Source: Metabacillus arenae
GTDB taxonomy: Bacteria; Bacillota; Bacilli; Bacillales; Bacillaceae
Length of the DNA stretch: 64,000 nucleotides
Assembly (NCBI RefSeq): GCF_014773385.1
Contig: NZ_JACXAI010000005.1
Coordinates: 124,001-188,000 of the forward strand
Direction of reading: 5' to 3'
In this document: piece by piece, positions 1-8,713 of the stretch
Position numbering within the stretch: position 1 is the first letter of the stretch
How the letters are laid out: every line of letters starts with the position of its first letter
The notes under the pieces: generated by a model
Database searches by the model: none
Told to the model about the DNA's origin: nothing
The model's input: the letters and a program-made list of their open reading frames with translations, nothing else
Made by a program: the position numbers and the translations under genes

Positions 1-554
1 TTACGACTATTTTTGATGGTACGCTTGTTAAATCTCATCCACTGAACGCAGTAACCTTTGTTGATAACCATGACACCCAGCCAAACGGATCACTTAACTC
101 CTGGGTAGGAGATTGGTTTAAACAAAGTGCGTATGCACTTATTCTCCTGCGAAAGGATGGTTACCCGTGTGTATTTTATGGGGACTATTATGGAATCAGC
201 GGAGATGAGCCTATTGACAGTAAAAAAGAAGCGATTGATCCGCTGCTTTACGCTCGCTATCATAAAGCATATGGTGATCAGGAGGATTATTTTGATCATC
301 CTAATACAATTGGATGGGTAAGGCGCGGTGTATCTGAAATAGAGCGGTCAGGCTGTGCTGTCGTCATCTCAAATGGGGATGAAGGCGGAAAAGAGATGTT
401 TGTCGGCGAAGCCCGTGCAGGTGAAGTATGGGTTGATCTAACTAATACAAGAAAGGATCACATTATAATCGAGAAGGACGGTCATGCTTTTTTTCCTGTT
501 AATAAAGAGAGTGTTTCAGTTTGGGCGCTTCCTGAGGAGGATTTGGAAAAATAA
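1..554 (+). CDS. alpha-amylase (GH13), C-terminal part, 5' end outside window
   Basis: Open frame from the window edge (first complete codon at 3) to a TAA at 552-554, about 183 residues. It contains FVDNHDTQP, which matches conserved region IV of GH13 alpha-amylases with the transition-state-stabilising Asp, followed by the YALILLR and YPCVFYGDYYGI stretch typical of AmyS and the cytoplasmic E. coli AmyA group. The tail is the short beta-sandwich domain C. Expected role: hydrolysis of alpha-1,4 glucan bonds. The catalytic Asp and Glu of the earlier regions, and any signal peptide, lie outside the window, so secreted versus cytoplasmic cannot be decided. Confidence 0.9.
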   Translation, partial: TTIFDGTLVKSHPLNAVTFVDNHDTQPNGSLNSWVGDWFKQSAYALILLRKDGYPCVFYGDYYGISGDEPIDSKKEAIDPLLYARYHKAYGDQEDYFDHPNTIGWVRRGVSEIERSGCAVVISNGDEGGKEMFVGEARAGEVWVDLTNTRKDHIIIEKDGHAFFPVNKESVSVWALPEEDLEK

Positions 555-559
555 GAAAC

Positions 560-697
560 AAAAAACGCAAGCCGCTGGCTGGTCCATTGGCGACAAGCAC
601 GGGGGAGAAAAGGATGTTCATTAACCTTTTCGGGCGGATTGGCTTATGACCTAAGGATCGATGGCTTTTGGAGCTAGACTAAGGTAGCTGACTTTTC
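560..697 (+). repeat. dispersed intergenic repeat, family 3, copy 1
   Basis: About 135 bases sharing a common order of motifs with 32331-32472 and 54703-54835: an AAAACGC-like start, GGCGACAAGCA, an AAAGG...TTAACCTTTT hairpin, GGATTGGCTTATGAC and a GGAGCTAGAC end. It lies in the space after the amylase gene. Function unknown; it looks like a small non-coding repeat of the kind scattered in Bacillus genomes. Confidence 0.65.
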
Positions 698-755
698 AAA
701 ACTAATTAAATGCATATAGAAAGTAAGCTTATTTTCTATATGCACATTACCTTTT

Positions 756-950
756 TTATTCTTGCCAAAACAAATCATTTAATGTTTTATCTAATGCCTG
801 ACAGATTGCCACACACAAGCTGAGACTTGGATTATATTTTCCTAATTCAATCAATCCAATCGTCTGCCTTGAAACTCCTACCTTATTGGCTAGTTGTTCT
901 TGGGATAGGTCTTTTTCCACCCTTGCTACTTTTAACTTTATATTCTTCAT
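756..950 (-). CDS. small XRE-family HTH regulator
   Basis: 64 residues that are almost entirely one Cro/CI helix-turn-helix domain (LSQEQLANKVGVSRQTIGLIE, helices 2-3 at about residues 14-35). It matches the short regulators (YozG/YgzD type) that accompany small membrane-protein genes. It starts 32 bases after the stop of the DUF6773-like gene at 983 and on the same strand, so the two probably form one transcript, with the regulator likely controlling that operon. Targets are inferred. Confidence 0.85.
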   Translation of the reverse strand: MKNIKLKVARVEKDLSQEQLANKVGVSRQTIGLIELGKYNPSLSLCVAICQALDKTLNDLFWQE

Positions 951-982
951 CGAGAATCCTCCGCTTTTTCAACCTATCGCAA

Positions 983-1480
983 TTAATATTTTGTTTGATT
1001 TTTACTTATTTTCATTGCAGAAAAATGGACAATAGCGAGAATTAAGCCAAAAAATGGCGCATAAATCATTAGAGAAGCAAAGAATACTAAAATAAAATAC
1101 CATATTTGTTCTAAAATAGTTTCCCCATAATCCATCGCGCTTCTCACTCCAAAGAAAATGGCAAGGGCAACTCCAAAGAAAAGTCCACTGATAAGATTTT
1201 TCATACCCATTGGAACTTTACTAGTTCGGTCATGAACCTCAACATCATCTGAAAAAATCCCCATTCCAACTGACCTGACCACATAGTAAATCCCTTGAGC
1301 AAGTAAAATAACCAGCTCAGTTATAACCAAATGAGTATTCATTCCATAAAGTGCATATTTGACAACAATTGATAGGATGCAAACGGCCAAGATCAGCAAA
1401 TACATTTCTTTGTAAATTTTATTTTTACTATTTACTATTCGTTCATCTACGGCAATATCTTTTTTCTTAAACAAGTGCAT
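983..1480 (-). CDS. DUF6773-like four-helix membrane protein
   Basis: 165 residues from the ATG at 1480, chosen because GAGGAG lies about 9 bases upstream; an upstream ATG at 1558 has no comparable site. A short charged N terminus (FKKKDIAVDERI) is followed by four hydrophobic segments, roughly residues 25-45, 54-72, 95-115 and 130-155. The layout and the DER motif match the DUF6773 family often found beside a small XRE regulator, as here. No biochemical function is known for the family. Confidence 0.65.
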   Translation of the reverse strand: MHLFKKKDIAVDERIVNSKNKIYKEMYLLILAVCILSIVVKYALYGMNTHLVITELVILLAQGIYYVVRSVGMGIFSDDVEVHDRTSKVPMGMKNLISGLFFGVALAIFFGVRSAMDYGETILEQIWYFILVFFASLMIYAPFFGLILAIVHFSAMKISKNQTKY

Positions 1481-2085
1481 TTTCTTCAACTCCTCAAATT
1501 GTATATCTTTACCTGTATTATAACTTATTGATGACATTTTGCAATATATATATGTCAATAAGTAAAATAAATTTTGTTTTTCGTCCTACAACACAGTCTG
1601 AAAAATACTATAATCCCAATCATTTTGAGGTGTGGCGCCCTTTCTTGAGCACATAGATGTTTTCCTATCAATGTGCTTCCAAAACCCTGTAAAGGGTAAT
1701 TGCTCTTACATGAAAAACAAGAGCTAGCATTGCTTAAAAAGGCAGATATATTAACCCCATTATTCGTTTATTAACCTTTACGAGTCTGTTACTGTCCATT
1801 TCTTCACTTTTTCTTTCCAATTGTTAGATATTACTTGCTAGATCCTCCCTATTATTAATTCTATTCGCCTTTCACCTTATTTATTGTCCTCATTTCGGCT
1901 TTACTGTTCACATACCTTGCTTACTTGCCGCTATCATTTTCAGAATATATGAAAAGGCTACCCGAAATACACTCTGGCAGCCCTTCATAATTCTACACAC
2001 TTGTCACAGCATTTAATTCGATTACTTATTCGGAAAAGGTGAAACCTTTTCTTATAAGACTCACATTGTCCTTTATCCAAAACAG
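1481..2085. other. 600-base intergenic region without a recognisable gene
   Basis: No frame has a plausible start with a ribosome site and a coding-like protein. An imperfect hairpin lies at about 1950-1990 (AAAAGGCTACCC pairing with GGCAGCCCTT). Nothing else is supported. Confidence 0.5.
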
Positions 2086-2112
2086 AAAAAAAGCAGAAGA
2101 AATACCCTCTGC
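2085..2112 (-). terminator. rho-independent terminator of the thiamine-binding protein gene
   Basis: Stem GCAGA/TCTGC at 2093-2112 followed, on the minus strand, by a run of eight T (A-run at 2085-2092). It lies just downstream of the stop at 2132. Confidence 0.6.
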
Positions 2113-2131
2113 TTATCTCATTCTATTCTTT

Positions 2132-2422
2132 TTATACATGTGTCAATTTATCTTCAATTGTCACTCCGTCGGGCTTGTAATGGAGTTTAATATTACTCAT
2201 TACCTCGCTCGCACCTAAGTTAATACCTACTAATTGCAGTTCTTTGACTAAGTGCAGGATTTCATCAAGCTCTCCTTCAACTACTGTCTCCATTGGGCCA
2301 ATCTTATATTTCAAACCTGAATCTTTTACTGAATCAATAATTCTTGGAATTACACCATAAGTATCTACATCTTGACCATTTGGTAAAACTTGGATTCCGG
2401 CTGTTACAGTTGCCATTTTCAT
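2132..2422 (-). CDS. MTH1187/YqgV-family thiamine-binding protein
   Basis: 96 residues covering the whole MTH1187 (formerly DUF77) fold: an AGIQVLPNG start, a central IGPMETVVEGELDEI stretch and a C-terminal strand. Family members are small ferredoxin-like-fold proteins that form tetramers and bind thiamine or related compounds; the physiological role is not settled. AGGAG lies just upstream of the ATG. It follows the helicase gene by 109 bases on the same strand and has its own terminator. Confidence 0.9.
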   Translation of the reverse strand: MKMATVTAGIQVLPNGQDVDTYGVIPRIIDSVKDSGLKYKIGPMETVVEGELDEILHLVKELQLVGINLGASEVMSNIKLHYKPDGVTIEDKLTHV

Positions 2423-2531
2423 TCTCCTTTCTAAGGGATGGTATTAGTAGACCATTCCCTTTTGGTAGGAGCGGCTAAACATTTGAATTCAGCAGGAAAT
2501 TGTCCTCTTAAGATTAGTAAGGTTACATGGC

Positions 2532-5183
2532 CTATCTCCAAGCCGAAACCCTCTCTGCTTTCTTGGCAAAAGCAGAGGATATGGACTTCATACGGGACTT
2601 TAACAGTTCTTTTCTTCCTGCTAATGTTCTTGCATAGATAAGGTCTGCTTTCCCGATTCTTTTTTTCCATTGTTTATGAAAAAATTCTGCCCCTTTTTTG
2701 TTTTGCCCGATTACTTGAGGGACAGCGTGATAATCATATTGCTTAAAGGGACCCCAACTGGAATGACGTTTTAGGAAATACCTTGGATTATTAATAGACC
2801 CTACAGCTTCCTGGACAGCCTCTAAAATGAGAGTGTGTTCATATCTTGTTCCGCCGTTTACCCAGAAGTACATGGAACCATCAAAAGTTTGGACTGCTTT
2901 TGTTTCCAGCTTTTTTATGTCCGATTCGATTAATTTCATATAGCTGAGAGTATGAATGACAACCTCGCCCAATTGCTTAGAGCTCGTTTCAATTCTTCCA
3001 TGTTTAAACCAGAGCCAAAGTCCTTTAAACGTTTTTGGGAGCATGAATAGGATAGCAACGCCAAGACCGATTAGCAGAAAGGTAAGAATCGATTTCAAAG
3101 AAGACACGTCCCTAAACGGTATTCGTTCCAAGAAATTATAAAAAATGTACAATCCCAAAGTAATTCCTTGGATAATGAGGGCTCTGATTGTATTGGTGAA
3201 AAGGAGGGTTTTGGGAAAGAACTCTGGTGATGCCTTTAGCTCTTCTACCATTTTATCCCCATTATTTTTATGAATGGCCATCTCCCATTGATTCTTTAAC
3301 TCGTTTCGACGGGAAGCCCGCTCCAGCATCTGCTCATTCATCTTATTCATTTTCATAACTGTAAAAGGCGGCGGCTCTAAGCTCAGCCTGTCCATGCCAT
3401 TTTCAATCGATTCACCTGTATAAGAAACTCCTACAAAGGCTTTAAACCGCCTTGATAAAGTATCCATATCATAACCGCAGTCCTGCCTAGAAGGATCAAT
3501 ACAAACGAGATGCCATATGGCAGAGGTTTTACCCTCATTTCCCCTCTGCACTCTTATGGCTCTTCCTCTCATTTGATTGGAAAGCATAAACGTCCCAACA
3601 TAGGAAGCAAGAATAATAGAATTAATACTTGGAGCATCCCAGCCCTCCCCTAAAAGAGCGGTTGTACCTGTCAATACATGAATTTCTCCTTTGGTAAACA
3701 GGTCTGTCATCACCCTGACAAGCTTTTGACTTTGAGCTCCAGTGAATTGCACAGTTACATATTCCGGGTCATGGGAAAGAGGAGTGAGCCTTATGTCCTC
3801 CTGCCATTCAAGAGGCAGCGCACATACCGCAGTTTTTGGAAGAATCGCAATGGAGCCGCTTAACACCCCTAACCTAACAGCTTTCATATTTTTTCGGCGA
3901 AGTGTTTCAAAAATTGGGATAACGCCTAACCGATTTAACGGTTTTTCATCCTCAGGATTTTTCGGCAAATCCTCCAGGCGAATATAATCTGCTAATATAA
4001 CCAGTCGTAGCTCATCATTAAGAACACCTGCTTCAAATTCCACAATGTCCCCAATGCTGCGCAGCTTCGATACACTTGTTAAAAGAGTACGGTCAATCTT
4101 TTTCGTTGAACGAAGGTGAACCTTTCGCCGCTCTATAGCTCCCATTCGATTAAGCCACTTTTTCATTCTTTTTACCAGTTCTTCATGCTTCTTCGTATAA
4201 TCATCATTATAAAGACAGCCTGTCAGCAATTCCTCCAGCCATTCCAGATCAAGCTTTGGAATGGATTTTCCTTTTCTTCCAAGAAGCTGGACATACTCCT
4301 TCCACTTGATTTCCTTTGCTTCATTTAGAAAAATAAGCAGACTGGAAAAATAGGAAGGAGAAGATAATATCGATTCAAGGTGAGCATCAGGCTGCGTTAT
4401 CCATGGATGTTCTTTTAGTATGTTAACAAATGCAGAATCCTTTAATAATGTATCCCTTACTTGATCACCATTCTTCCGAAAGGAATGGATGGTCTCTCTT
4501 TCTTTTATTGAGGGCACAGAAAAATAGACATAATCTTGATGCGGACATAAATCATGCTCCTGAACCAATTCAGGTACACTAATTTCAAGGTCAATTGGTC
4601 CGCATAGTTCAATATATCGATCCCATTCTGATAAAGTCACATCGTAAGGAGGTGTTGCCGTTAACGCGACAATATTCGGCTCAGAAAGACTTTTTCGAAA
4701 TTCCAGAGCACTTTTCCACCAGGCCGATCTCAAATGGTGGGCTTCATCAAGGATCATCGTTTTGAATCCGATTTGTTCTATTAATGCGAGGGCTTCCTTT
4801 TTTACTTCGCCAAAATTCTCCCCATTCATCTCCTCCTCTTTATCAGAGAATACATTATGGAGAGATTGATAGGTTGTGATTGTAAGAAAATTGGGATTCT
4901 TCAAATCCATGGAAATCCAATCAGGGGCTTCCTTCACATTTAAAAACAACTCGACGAAACGCTCCAGCCACTGATTCTTAATAGCAAGTGTTGGCGCAAG
5001 GATTAAAGTCGGCTCATTTAAGCGCAGCATCACTTCAAGTCCAAGCACTGTCTTTCCAGAACCAGGCGGTGCTATTAAATGAAGGTGACGGTTTTGAAGG
5101 TGCTCGGCAAGGGAAGAAAGAACGCGCTGCTGATACGACCGCCATTCGTAAATAAATGGAAAATGCTTTGGAAAGGTCTTCAA
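2532..5183 (-). CDS. SF2 DEAD/DEAH-type helicase with two C-terminal membrane segments
   Basis: 883 residues. The superfamily 2 motifs are present in order: Walker A PPGSGKT at residues 39-45, the DEAH box (D145-E-A-H148), TATPP near residue 174 for motif III, and QMRGRAIRVQRG near residue 535 for motif VI, giving two RecA-like domains. Unusually, the C-terminal part has two strongly hydrophobic stretches at about residues 660-683 and 698-720, joined by a short loop, followed by a soluble tail of about 160 residues. This suggests a membrane-tethered helicase or translocase. The substrate is unknown. The stretch between the RecA domains contains a long insertion without an obvious domain. Confidence 0.85.
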   Translation of the reverse strand: MKTFPKHFPFIYEWRSYQQRVLSSLAEHLQNRHLHLIAPPGSGKTVLGLEVMLRLNEPTLILAPTLAIKNQWLERFVELFLNVKEAPDWISMDLKNPNFLTITTYQSLHNVFSDKEEEMNGENFGEVKKEALALIEQIGFKTMILDEAHHLRSAWWKSALEFRKSLSEPNIVALTATPPYDVTLSEWDRYIELCGPIDLEISVPELVQEHDLCPHQDYVYFSVPSIKERETIHSFRKNGDQVRDTLLKDSAFVNILKEHPWITQPDAHLESILSSPSYFSSLLIFLNEAKEIKWKEYVQLLGRKGKSIPKLDLEWLEELLTGCLYNDDYTKKHEELVKRMKKWLNRMGAIERRKVHLRSTKKIDRTLLTSVSKLRSIGDIVEFEAGVLNDELRLVILADYIRLEDLPKNPEDEKPLNRLGVIPIFETLRRKNMKAVRLGVLSGSIAILPKTAVCALPLEWQEDIRLTPLSHDPEYVTVQFTGAQSQKLVRVMTDLFTKGEIHVLTGTTALLGEGWDAPSINSIILASYVGTFMLSNQMRGRAIRVQRGNEGKTSAIWHLVCIDPSRQDCGYDMDTLSRRFKAFVGVSYTGESIENGMDRLSLEPPPFTVMKMNKMNEQMLERASRRNELKNQWEMAIHKNNGDKMVEELKASPEFFPKTLLFTNTIRALIIQGITLGLYIFYNFLERIPFRDVSSLKSILTFLLIGLGVAILFMLPKTFKGLWLWFKHGRIETSSKQLGEVVIHTLSYMKLIESDIKKLETKAVQTFDGSMYFWVNGGTRYEHTLILEAVQEAVGSINNPRYFLKRHSSWGPFKQYDYHAVPQVIGQNKKGAEFFHKQWKKRIGKADLIYARTLAGRKELLKSRMKSISSAFAKKAERVSAWR

Positions 5184-5424
5184 AGGTTCTTTCTCCTTTC
5201 TTTTTTAAAGTAACTATCTACTAGAATATAATGGAATTATCCTACCTGAAAAGCCTGAATCATAGAGTGATAGTTTTTTTATGAATTTCTAAATATTATT
5301 CTATCAGACTAGTAAACCGAAATATCCTTTAAACTCTTGATCAATTTTTCAACTTTTTAGATTACCCCTTATCTTTTAAACTAGTAAACTTAGAGAAAAG
5401 AATTTTATAAAAAAGGTGCCACCA

Positions 5425-5798
5425 TTGAAACTTTCTAATTTTGAAAAGCAGATTGCGGATGTAATTTTGGAGAGATGGATTTATTTCTGAAATGACAGAA
5501 ACTGTCGAGAATCACTGGCAGGCTGAAGTAGAAGGGACTGATGATTACATTGTTGAGGCTGCACTTGGGGAGGAAGGATTTATTCTAGAGACAAAATGAT
5601 TGGGACATTTACTGCAAGCATCAGGCAGCAGTTTTTTATGCTTTGCGAGATAAGGTCAATAATCAGCCTAAAAAGAAATCTGCGAAAAAGAGACTGAATT
5701 TGCAGCAGATACTACAGCAAAAGAAGAAAGAGGAGCTCATCGGCATTGTGATAACAATCGCAAACAAACATCCCGAAATAAAAAAGAAGCTCTTTTGA
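5425..5798 (+). pseudogene. decayed SWIM zinc-finger protein gene
   Basis: Frames patched across at least two disruptions give a continuous protein-like sequence: LSNFEKQIADVILERW, then SEMTETVENHWQAEVEG, then YCKHQAAVFYALRD and a lysine-rich tail up to a TGA at 5796-5798. CKHQAAVFYAL matches the CxH half of the SWIM zinc finger (CxCx(n)CxH); the CxC half falls at the second disruption near 5596-5600 and is lost. Intact Bacillus SWIM proteins are several hundred residues long, so the 3' part is also missing. Non-functional remnant. Confidence 0.7.
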
Positions 5799-5898
5799 TG
5801 CCGCCAGAAGATGAGATATCTGAAAATCAATATACAAGAGACGCCCTGCCTTTTTAGACGAAATGAGTAAGTTATGATTAGGAAAGGTGGAAATGATC

Positions 5899-6150
5899 AT
5901 GAAGAAACGTAAGAAAATGAAAGGGGATTTTGGATCTTGTTCCGTTTACTGCAAACATTGCGAAAAGGAGTTTAGTATCGAATGGAGAACAATTTTTGAC
6001 ATCCAAGAGATAACCCACGGAAATGTAGGTTTTCACACAAACGATGTTTATATATCGTGCCCAACGTGTGATCGGGTAGTTGAAAATGAAGATATAACGC
6101 CTGAGAGTGATAGAATTGTTCAGATTAAGGATGGAGAACTCCCTTTTTAA
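5899..6150 (+). CDS. small zinc-ribbon-like hypothetical protein
   Basis: 83 residues from the ATG at 5899, preferred over ATG 5893 and GTG 5887 because AGGAAAGGTGG then sits 8 or more bases upstream. Two cysteine pairs, YCKHCEKEF (about residue 17) and ISCPTCDRVV (about residue 56), suggest a single zinc ribbon. The N terminus is lysine-rich. I do not recognise the family. It sits alone between a pseudogene and a non-coding stretch, with a good terminator overlapping its stop. Confidence 0.65.
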   Translation: MKKRKKMKGDFGSCSVYCKHCEKEFSIEWRTIFDIQEITHGNVGFHTNDVYISCPTCDRVVENEDITPESDRIVQIKDGELPF

Positions 6151-6164
6151 GGGAGTTTTTTTGG
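6134..6164 (+). terminator. rho-independent terminator
   Basis: AACTCCC/GGGAGTT stem with the stop codon of the zinc-ribbon gene in its loop, followed by TTTTTTT. Confidence 0.8.
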
Positions 6165-6729
6165 TAGATTTGGCTCTGATAGATAAGACGATAGCTCCCT
6201 TGCAATAAAGACTCTTCTTCAATATTTGCCATTGTGCTTCATATAGAAAGTAATCAGTTTGTTATCAGCCTTATTTAGGACATGTCCACAAAAAAGCAAA
6301 ATTGTTAATGTGTCGGTTTAAGACACGTAGTGTGGCAAGTATAAAGACAAAGACGCCAATAAAGGGTCAGGCAGGACAATAAAATCTAGTAATGGAAAGT
6401 AATATCTCTCATCAGGCTATTAAATTCAAAGAATCGGCCAGTAAATTTTGTGATAGGGAAAGAAAGTGGGTAACTTCGGCCAATAGAAGTATCTTTTGGC
6501 AAGTAAATATGTGACTTGTTTTTCTTTTTCCTCAATATTGCCTGAAGGACTTTGAAATCGGTCATCTCAATATGCTTTTCATCAGGCGAAGAATGACAAA
6601 CAACAGTCAGGTTCTTTAGGATGAAATCGCAATGAATTGATAAAAACCGTTGACGAATCTAAAACTTTTCGTAAGATGCCAGGTATATATATCCTTTGCA
6701 ATAAAGATTTCTAGTAAGCCAACTATAAA
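6165..6729. other. 560-base non-coding stretch with a short direct repeat
   Basis: No supported gene. CTTTGCAATAAAGA occurs near 6690 and a close copy (CCTTGCAATAAAGA) near 6195, both in the same orientation and about 495 bases apart. A small hairpin GTGTC/GACAC lies at about 6311-6327. A 59-codon minus-strand frame (about 6390-6570) has no ribosome site and no recognisable family. Confidence 0.4.
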
Positions 6730-7725
6730 TTAAGCTCTCAAATTTAATGTTTCCTTATTTACTAGATTTTTTGGTACACTATTCGTTAGTCCTTGGATTA
6801 AATTTTCAGATGCAACTTCAGCCATTTTCAATCTAGTTTTTATGCTGGCACTGCCGATATGCGGCAAGGCCACAACGTTAGGCAAGGTAAGGAGCGAATG
6901 TTCTGTTGATACAGGCTCGTTTTCAAACACATCCAACCCGGCTCCCCAGATGTCTCCATTTATTAAGGCTTCATATAAAGCAGATTCGTTTACAATTCCA
7001 CCCCTTGCTGTATTAATTAGTACAGCTGTCTTTTTCATTAAGCTTAATTCTTTTTTATCGATTAGATTTATAGTGGCAGGTGTTAAAGGTGTCATCACAC
7101 ATATAAAATCTGATTGTTTCAATAATGTTTCGAGTTCTGTATATTGAATGCCTAGTTCGTACTCTTTATCCGTTTTTCGACTTCGATTATAATATAAAAT
7201 GTTCATGTCAAAGCCTTTTGCTCTTTTTACGAGAGCCTCACCAATTCTTCCTAAACCAATAATGCCAAGAGTCGCGCCAAAAACATCTTGCCCTGTCAAT
7301 TGCATAGGAGACCAAGTCTTCCACTTTCCATTCTTCAAATACTCCATTGACTCAGGTATTCGTCTTGCTGTAGACATAAGAAGAGCGAAGGTTAAATCCG
7401 CTGTTGTTTCAGTTAATACTTCCGGTGTATTCGTTACCATGATCCCTCTATGGGTTGCTGCTTTCACATCAATATTGTTATAACCTACTGCCATATTTGA
7501 GATTATTTTCAAATTTTTTGCTTTTATCATTAACGCTTCATCAATTGTTTCTGTTAGTAAACAAAATAAACCATCAACATGATCTATTTCTTTTTCGAGA
7601 ACTTCATAAGGAACAGGAATATCCTCTTTCTCCCACATTCGAACCTCACAGACTTCTTGCATTTTCTCCAGAATAGATGATGGTATTTTCCGTGTTATGT
7701 AGACTTTGGGCTTCAAGGATTTCAC
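6730..7725 (-). CDS. D-isomer 2-hydroxyacid dehydrogenase (glyoxylate/hydroxypyruvate reductase type)
   Basis: 331 residues with the split catalytic domain and NAD(P)-binding Rossmann domain of the family. GLGRIG at residues 157-162 is the dinucleotide-binding loop, R241 in NTARGG is the substrate-binding arginine, VFENEP carries the catalytic glutamate and H289 in LPHIGSAS the catalytic histidine. Closest in character to GyaR/GhrB enzymes, which reduce glyoxylate or hydroxypyruvate. It is the last gene of the TRAP-transporter catabolic cluster, so it may reduce a C2 or C3 aldol-cleavage product. The actual substrate is not visible from sequence. Confidence 0.88.
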   Translation of the reverse strand: MKSLKPKVYITRKIPSSILEKMQEVCEVRMWEKEDIPVPYEVLEKEIDHVDGLFCLLTETIDEALMIKAKNLKIISNMAVGYNNIDVKAATHRGIMVTNTPEVLTETTADLTFALLMSTARRIPESMEYLKNGKWKTWSPMQLTGQDVFGATLGIIGLGRIGEALVKRAKGFDMNILYYNRSRKTDKEYELGIQYTELETLLKQSDFICVMTPLTPATINLIDKKELSLMKKTAVLINTARGGIVNESALYEALINGDIWGAGLDVFENEPVSTEHSLLTLPNVVALPHIGSASIKTRLKMAEVASENLIQGLTNSVPKNLVNKETLNLRA

Positions 7726-7768
7726 AACCTTTCGATTATTTTAGTGCAGAAAAAACAAAACTCCCTTA

Positions 7769-8713
7769 TCAAAGCATTATGCTTATAGATAGTTGGTTTT
7801 GGACTCTCATAATAGCCTGGGATAACATTGGGGCGATCGACAGCCACTTGATTTTTTCAGGCATCATAACGTCAGGAACAGAAATGGTATTGGTCACAAC
7901 TAATTCCTTAATATGCGATTCCTGAATTTTCTCAATTGCAAATCCTGAAAAAACAGCGTGGGTAAAGCATGCATAGACTTCATGAACACCATTCTCAAGC
8001 AAAGCCTGGGTTGAAAGGGTAACATTACCTGCTGTATCTACCATGTCATCTATTATTATGGCATTCCTTCCTTTTACTTCACCAATAATATTCACTGCTT
8101 CAGGATTATTGGTCTTATAACATTCTCGATCTATGAAAGCAATTGATGTATTTAACCGATTCGCAAGCTTCCTGGCACGCCTAATACTACTGTTATCAGG
8201 GGCTACTACTACCGTATTTTCAAGATTTTTCTTGGCGAAATAATCTGATAGAACTAAAATACCCGTTAGTTCGTCAACAGGAATGTTAAAAAACCCTTGA
8301 ATTTGCGGGGCATGAAGGTCTATCGCGATCACCCTGGTCGCCCCCGCTTTTTCCAATAAATTAGCAATTAATTTTGCTGTAATCGGCTGTCTTGCACCCA
8401 GCTTTCTATCCTGACGGGCATATCCAAAATAAGGAATTACTACATTAATCGTTTTTGTCGATGCCCTTTTTAATGCATCAATCATAACAAGAAGCTCCAT
8501 GAGATGTTCATTCCCAGGCGTGGAAATGGATTGGATAATATACGTATCATACCCACGTATACTTTCTTCAATATTAAGTTGAATCTCCCCGTCACTAAAT
8601 CGGTTGACTGAGCATTTCCCTAGTTCAATACCAAGAAGGTCAACAACCTCCCGTGCCAGTGCTTGATTGGAGCTTAACGTAAACACCTTCATTTTGAATT
8701 CATTGTTTGGCAT
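7769..8713 (-). CDS. PRPP-synthase paralogue with altered catalytic loop
   Basis: 314 residues, full length for class I ribose-phosphate pyrophosphokinase (ribose-5-phosphate + ATP to PRPP + AMP). FSDGEIQ, YARQDRK (99-104), the PRPP-binding loop DDMVDTAGN (222-230) and HAPQIQGFF are recognisable. The flexible catalytic loop normally reads DKRRPRPN with two essential basic residues; here residues 195-202 read DRECYKTN, and the PDHGG stretch has become PDNSS. The ATG at 8713 has GGGGAG 10 bases upstream and overlaps the kinase stop by 25 bases, so translation is coupled to a sugar kinase rather than to purine genes. It may be a catabolic, regulatory or specialised variant. Confidence 0.85.
   Translation of the reverse strand: MPNNEFKMKVFTLSSNQALAREVVDLLGIELGKCSVNRFSDGEIQLNIEESIRGYDTYIIQSISTPGNEHLMELLVMIDALKRASTKTINVVIPYFGYARQDRKLGARQPITAKLIANLLEKAGATRVIAIDLHAPQIQGFFNIPVDELTGILVLSDYFAKKNLENTVVVAPDNSSIRRARKLANRLNTSIAFIDRECYKTNNPEAVNIIGEVKGRNAIIIDDMVDTAGNVTLSTQALLENGVHEVYACFTHAVFSGFAIEKIQESHIKELVVTNTISVPDVMMPEKIKWLSIAPMLSQAIMRVQNQLSISIML

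Noticed and set aside
127-321. 64-residue plus-strand frame and the antisense frame 90-299
   Set aside because: Both are in other frames of the alpha-amylase 3' part, which explains the DNA fully.
6390-6570. 59-codon minus-strand frame in the non-coding stretch
   Set aside because: No ribosome site, no family; probably chance.
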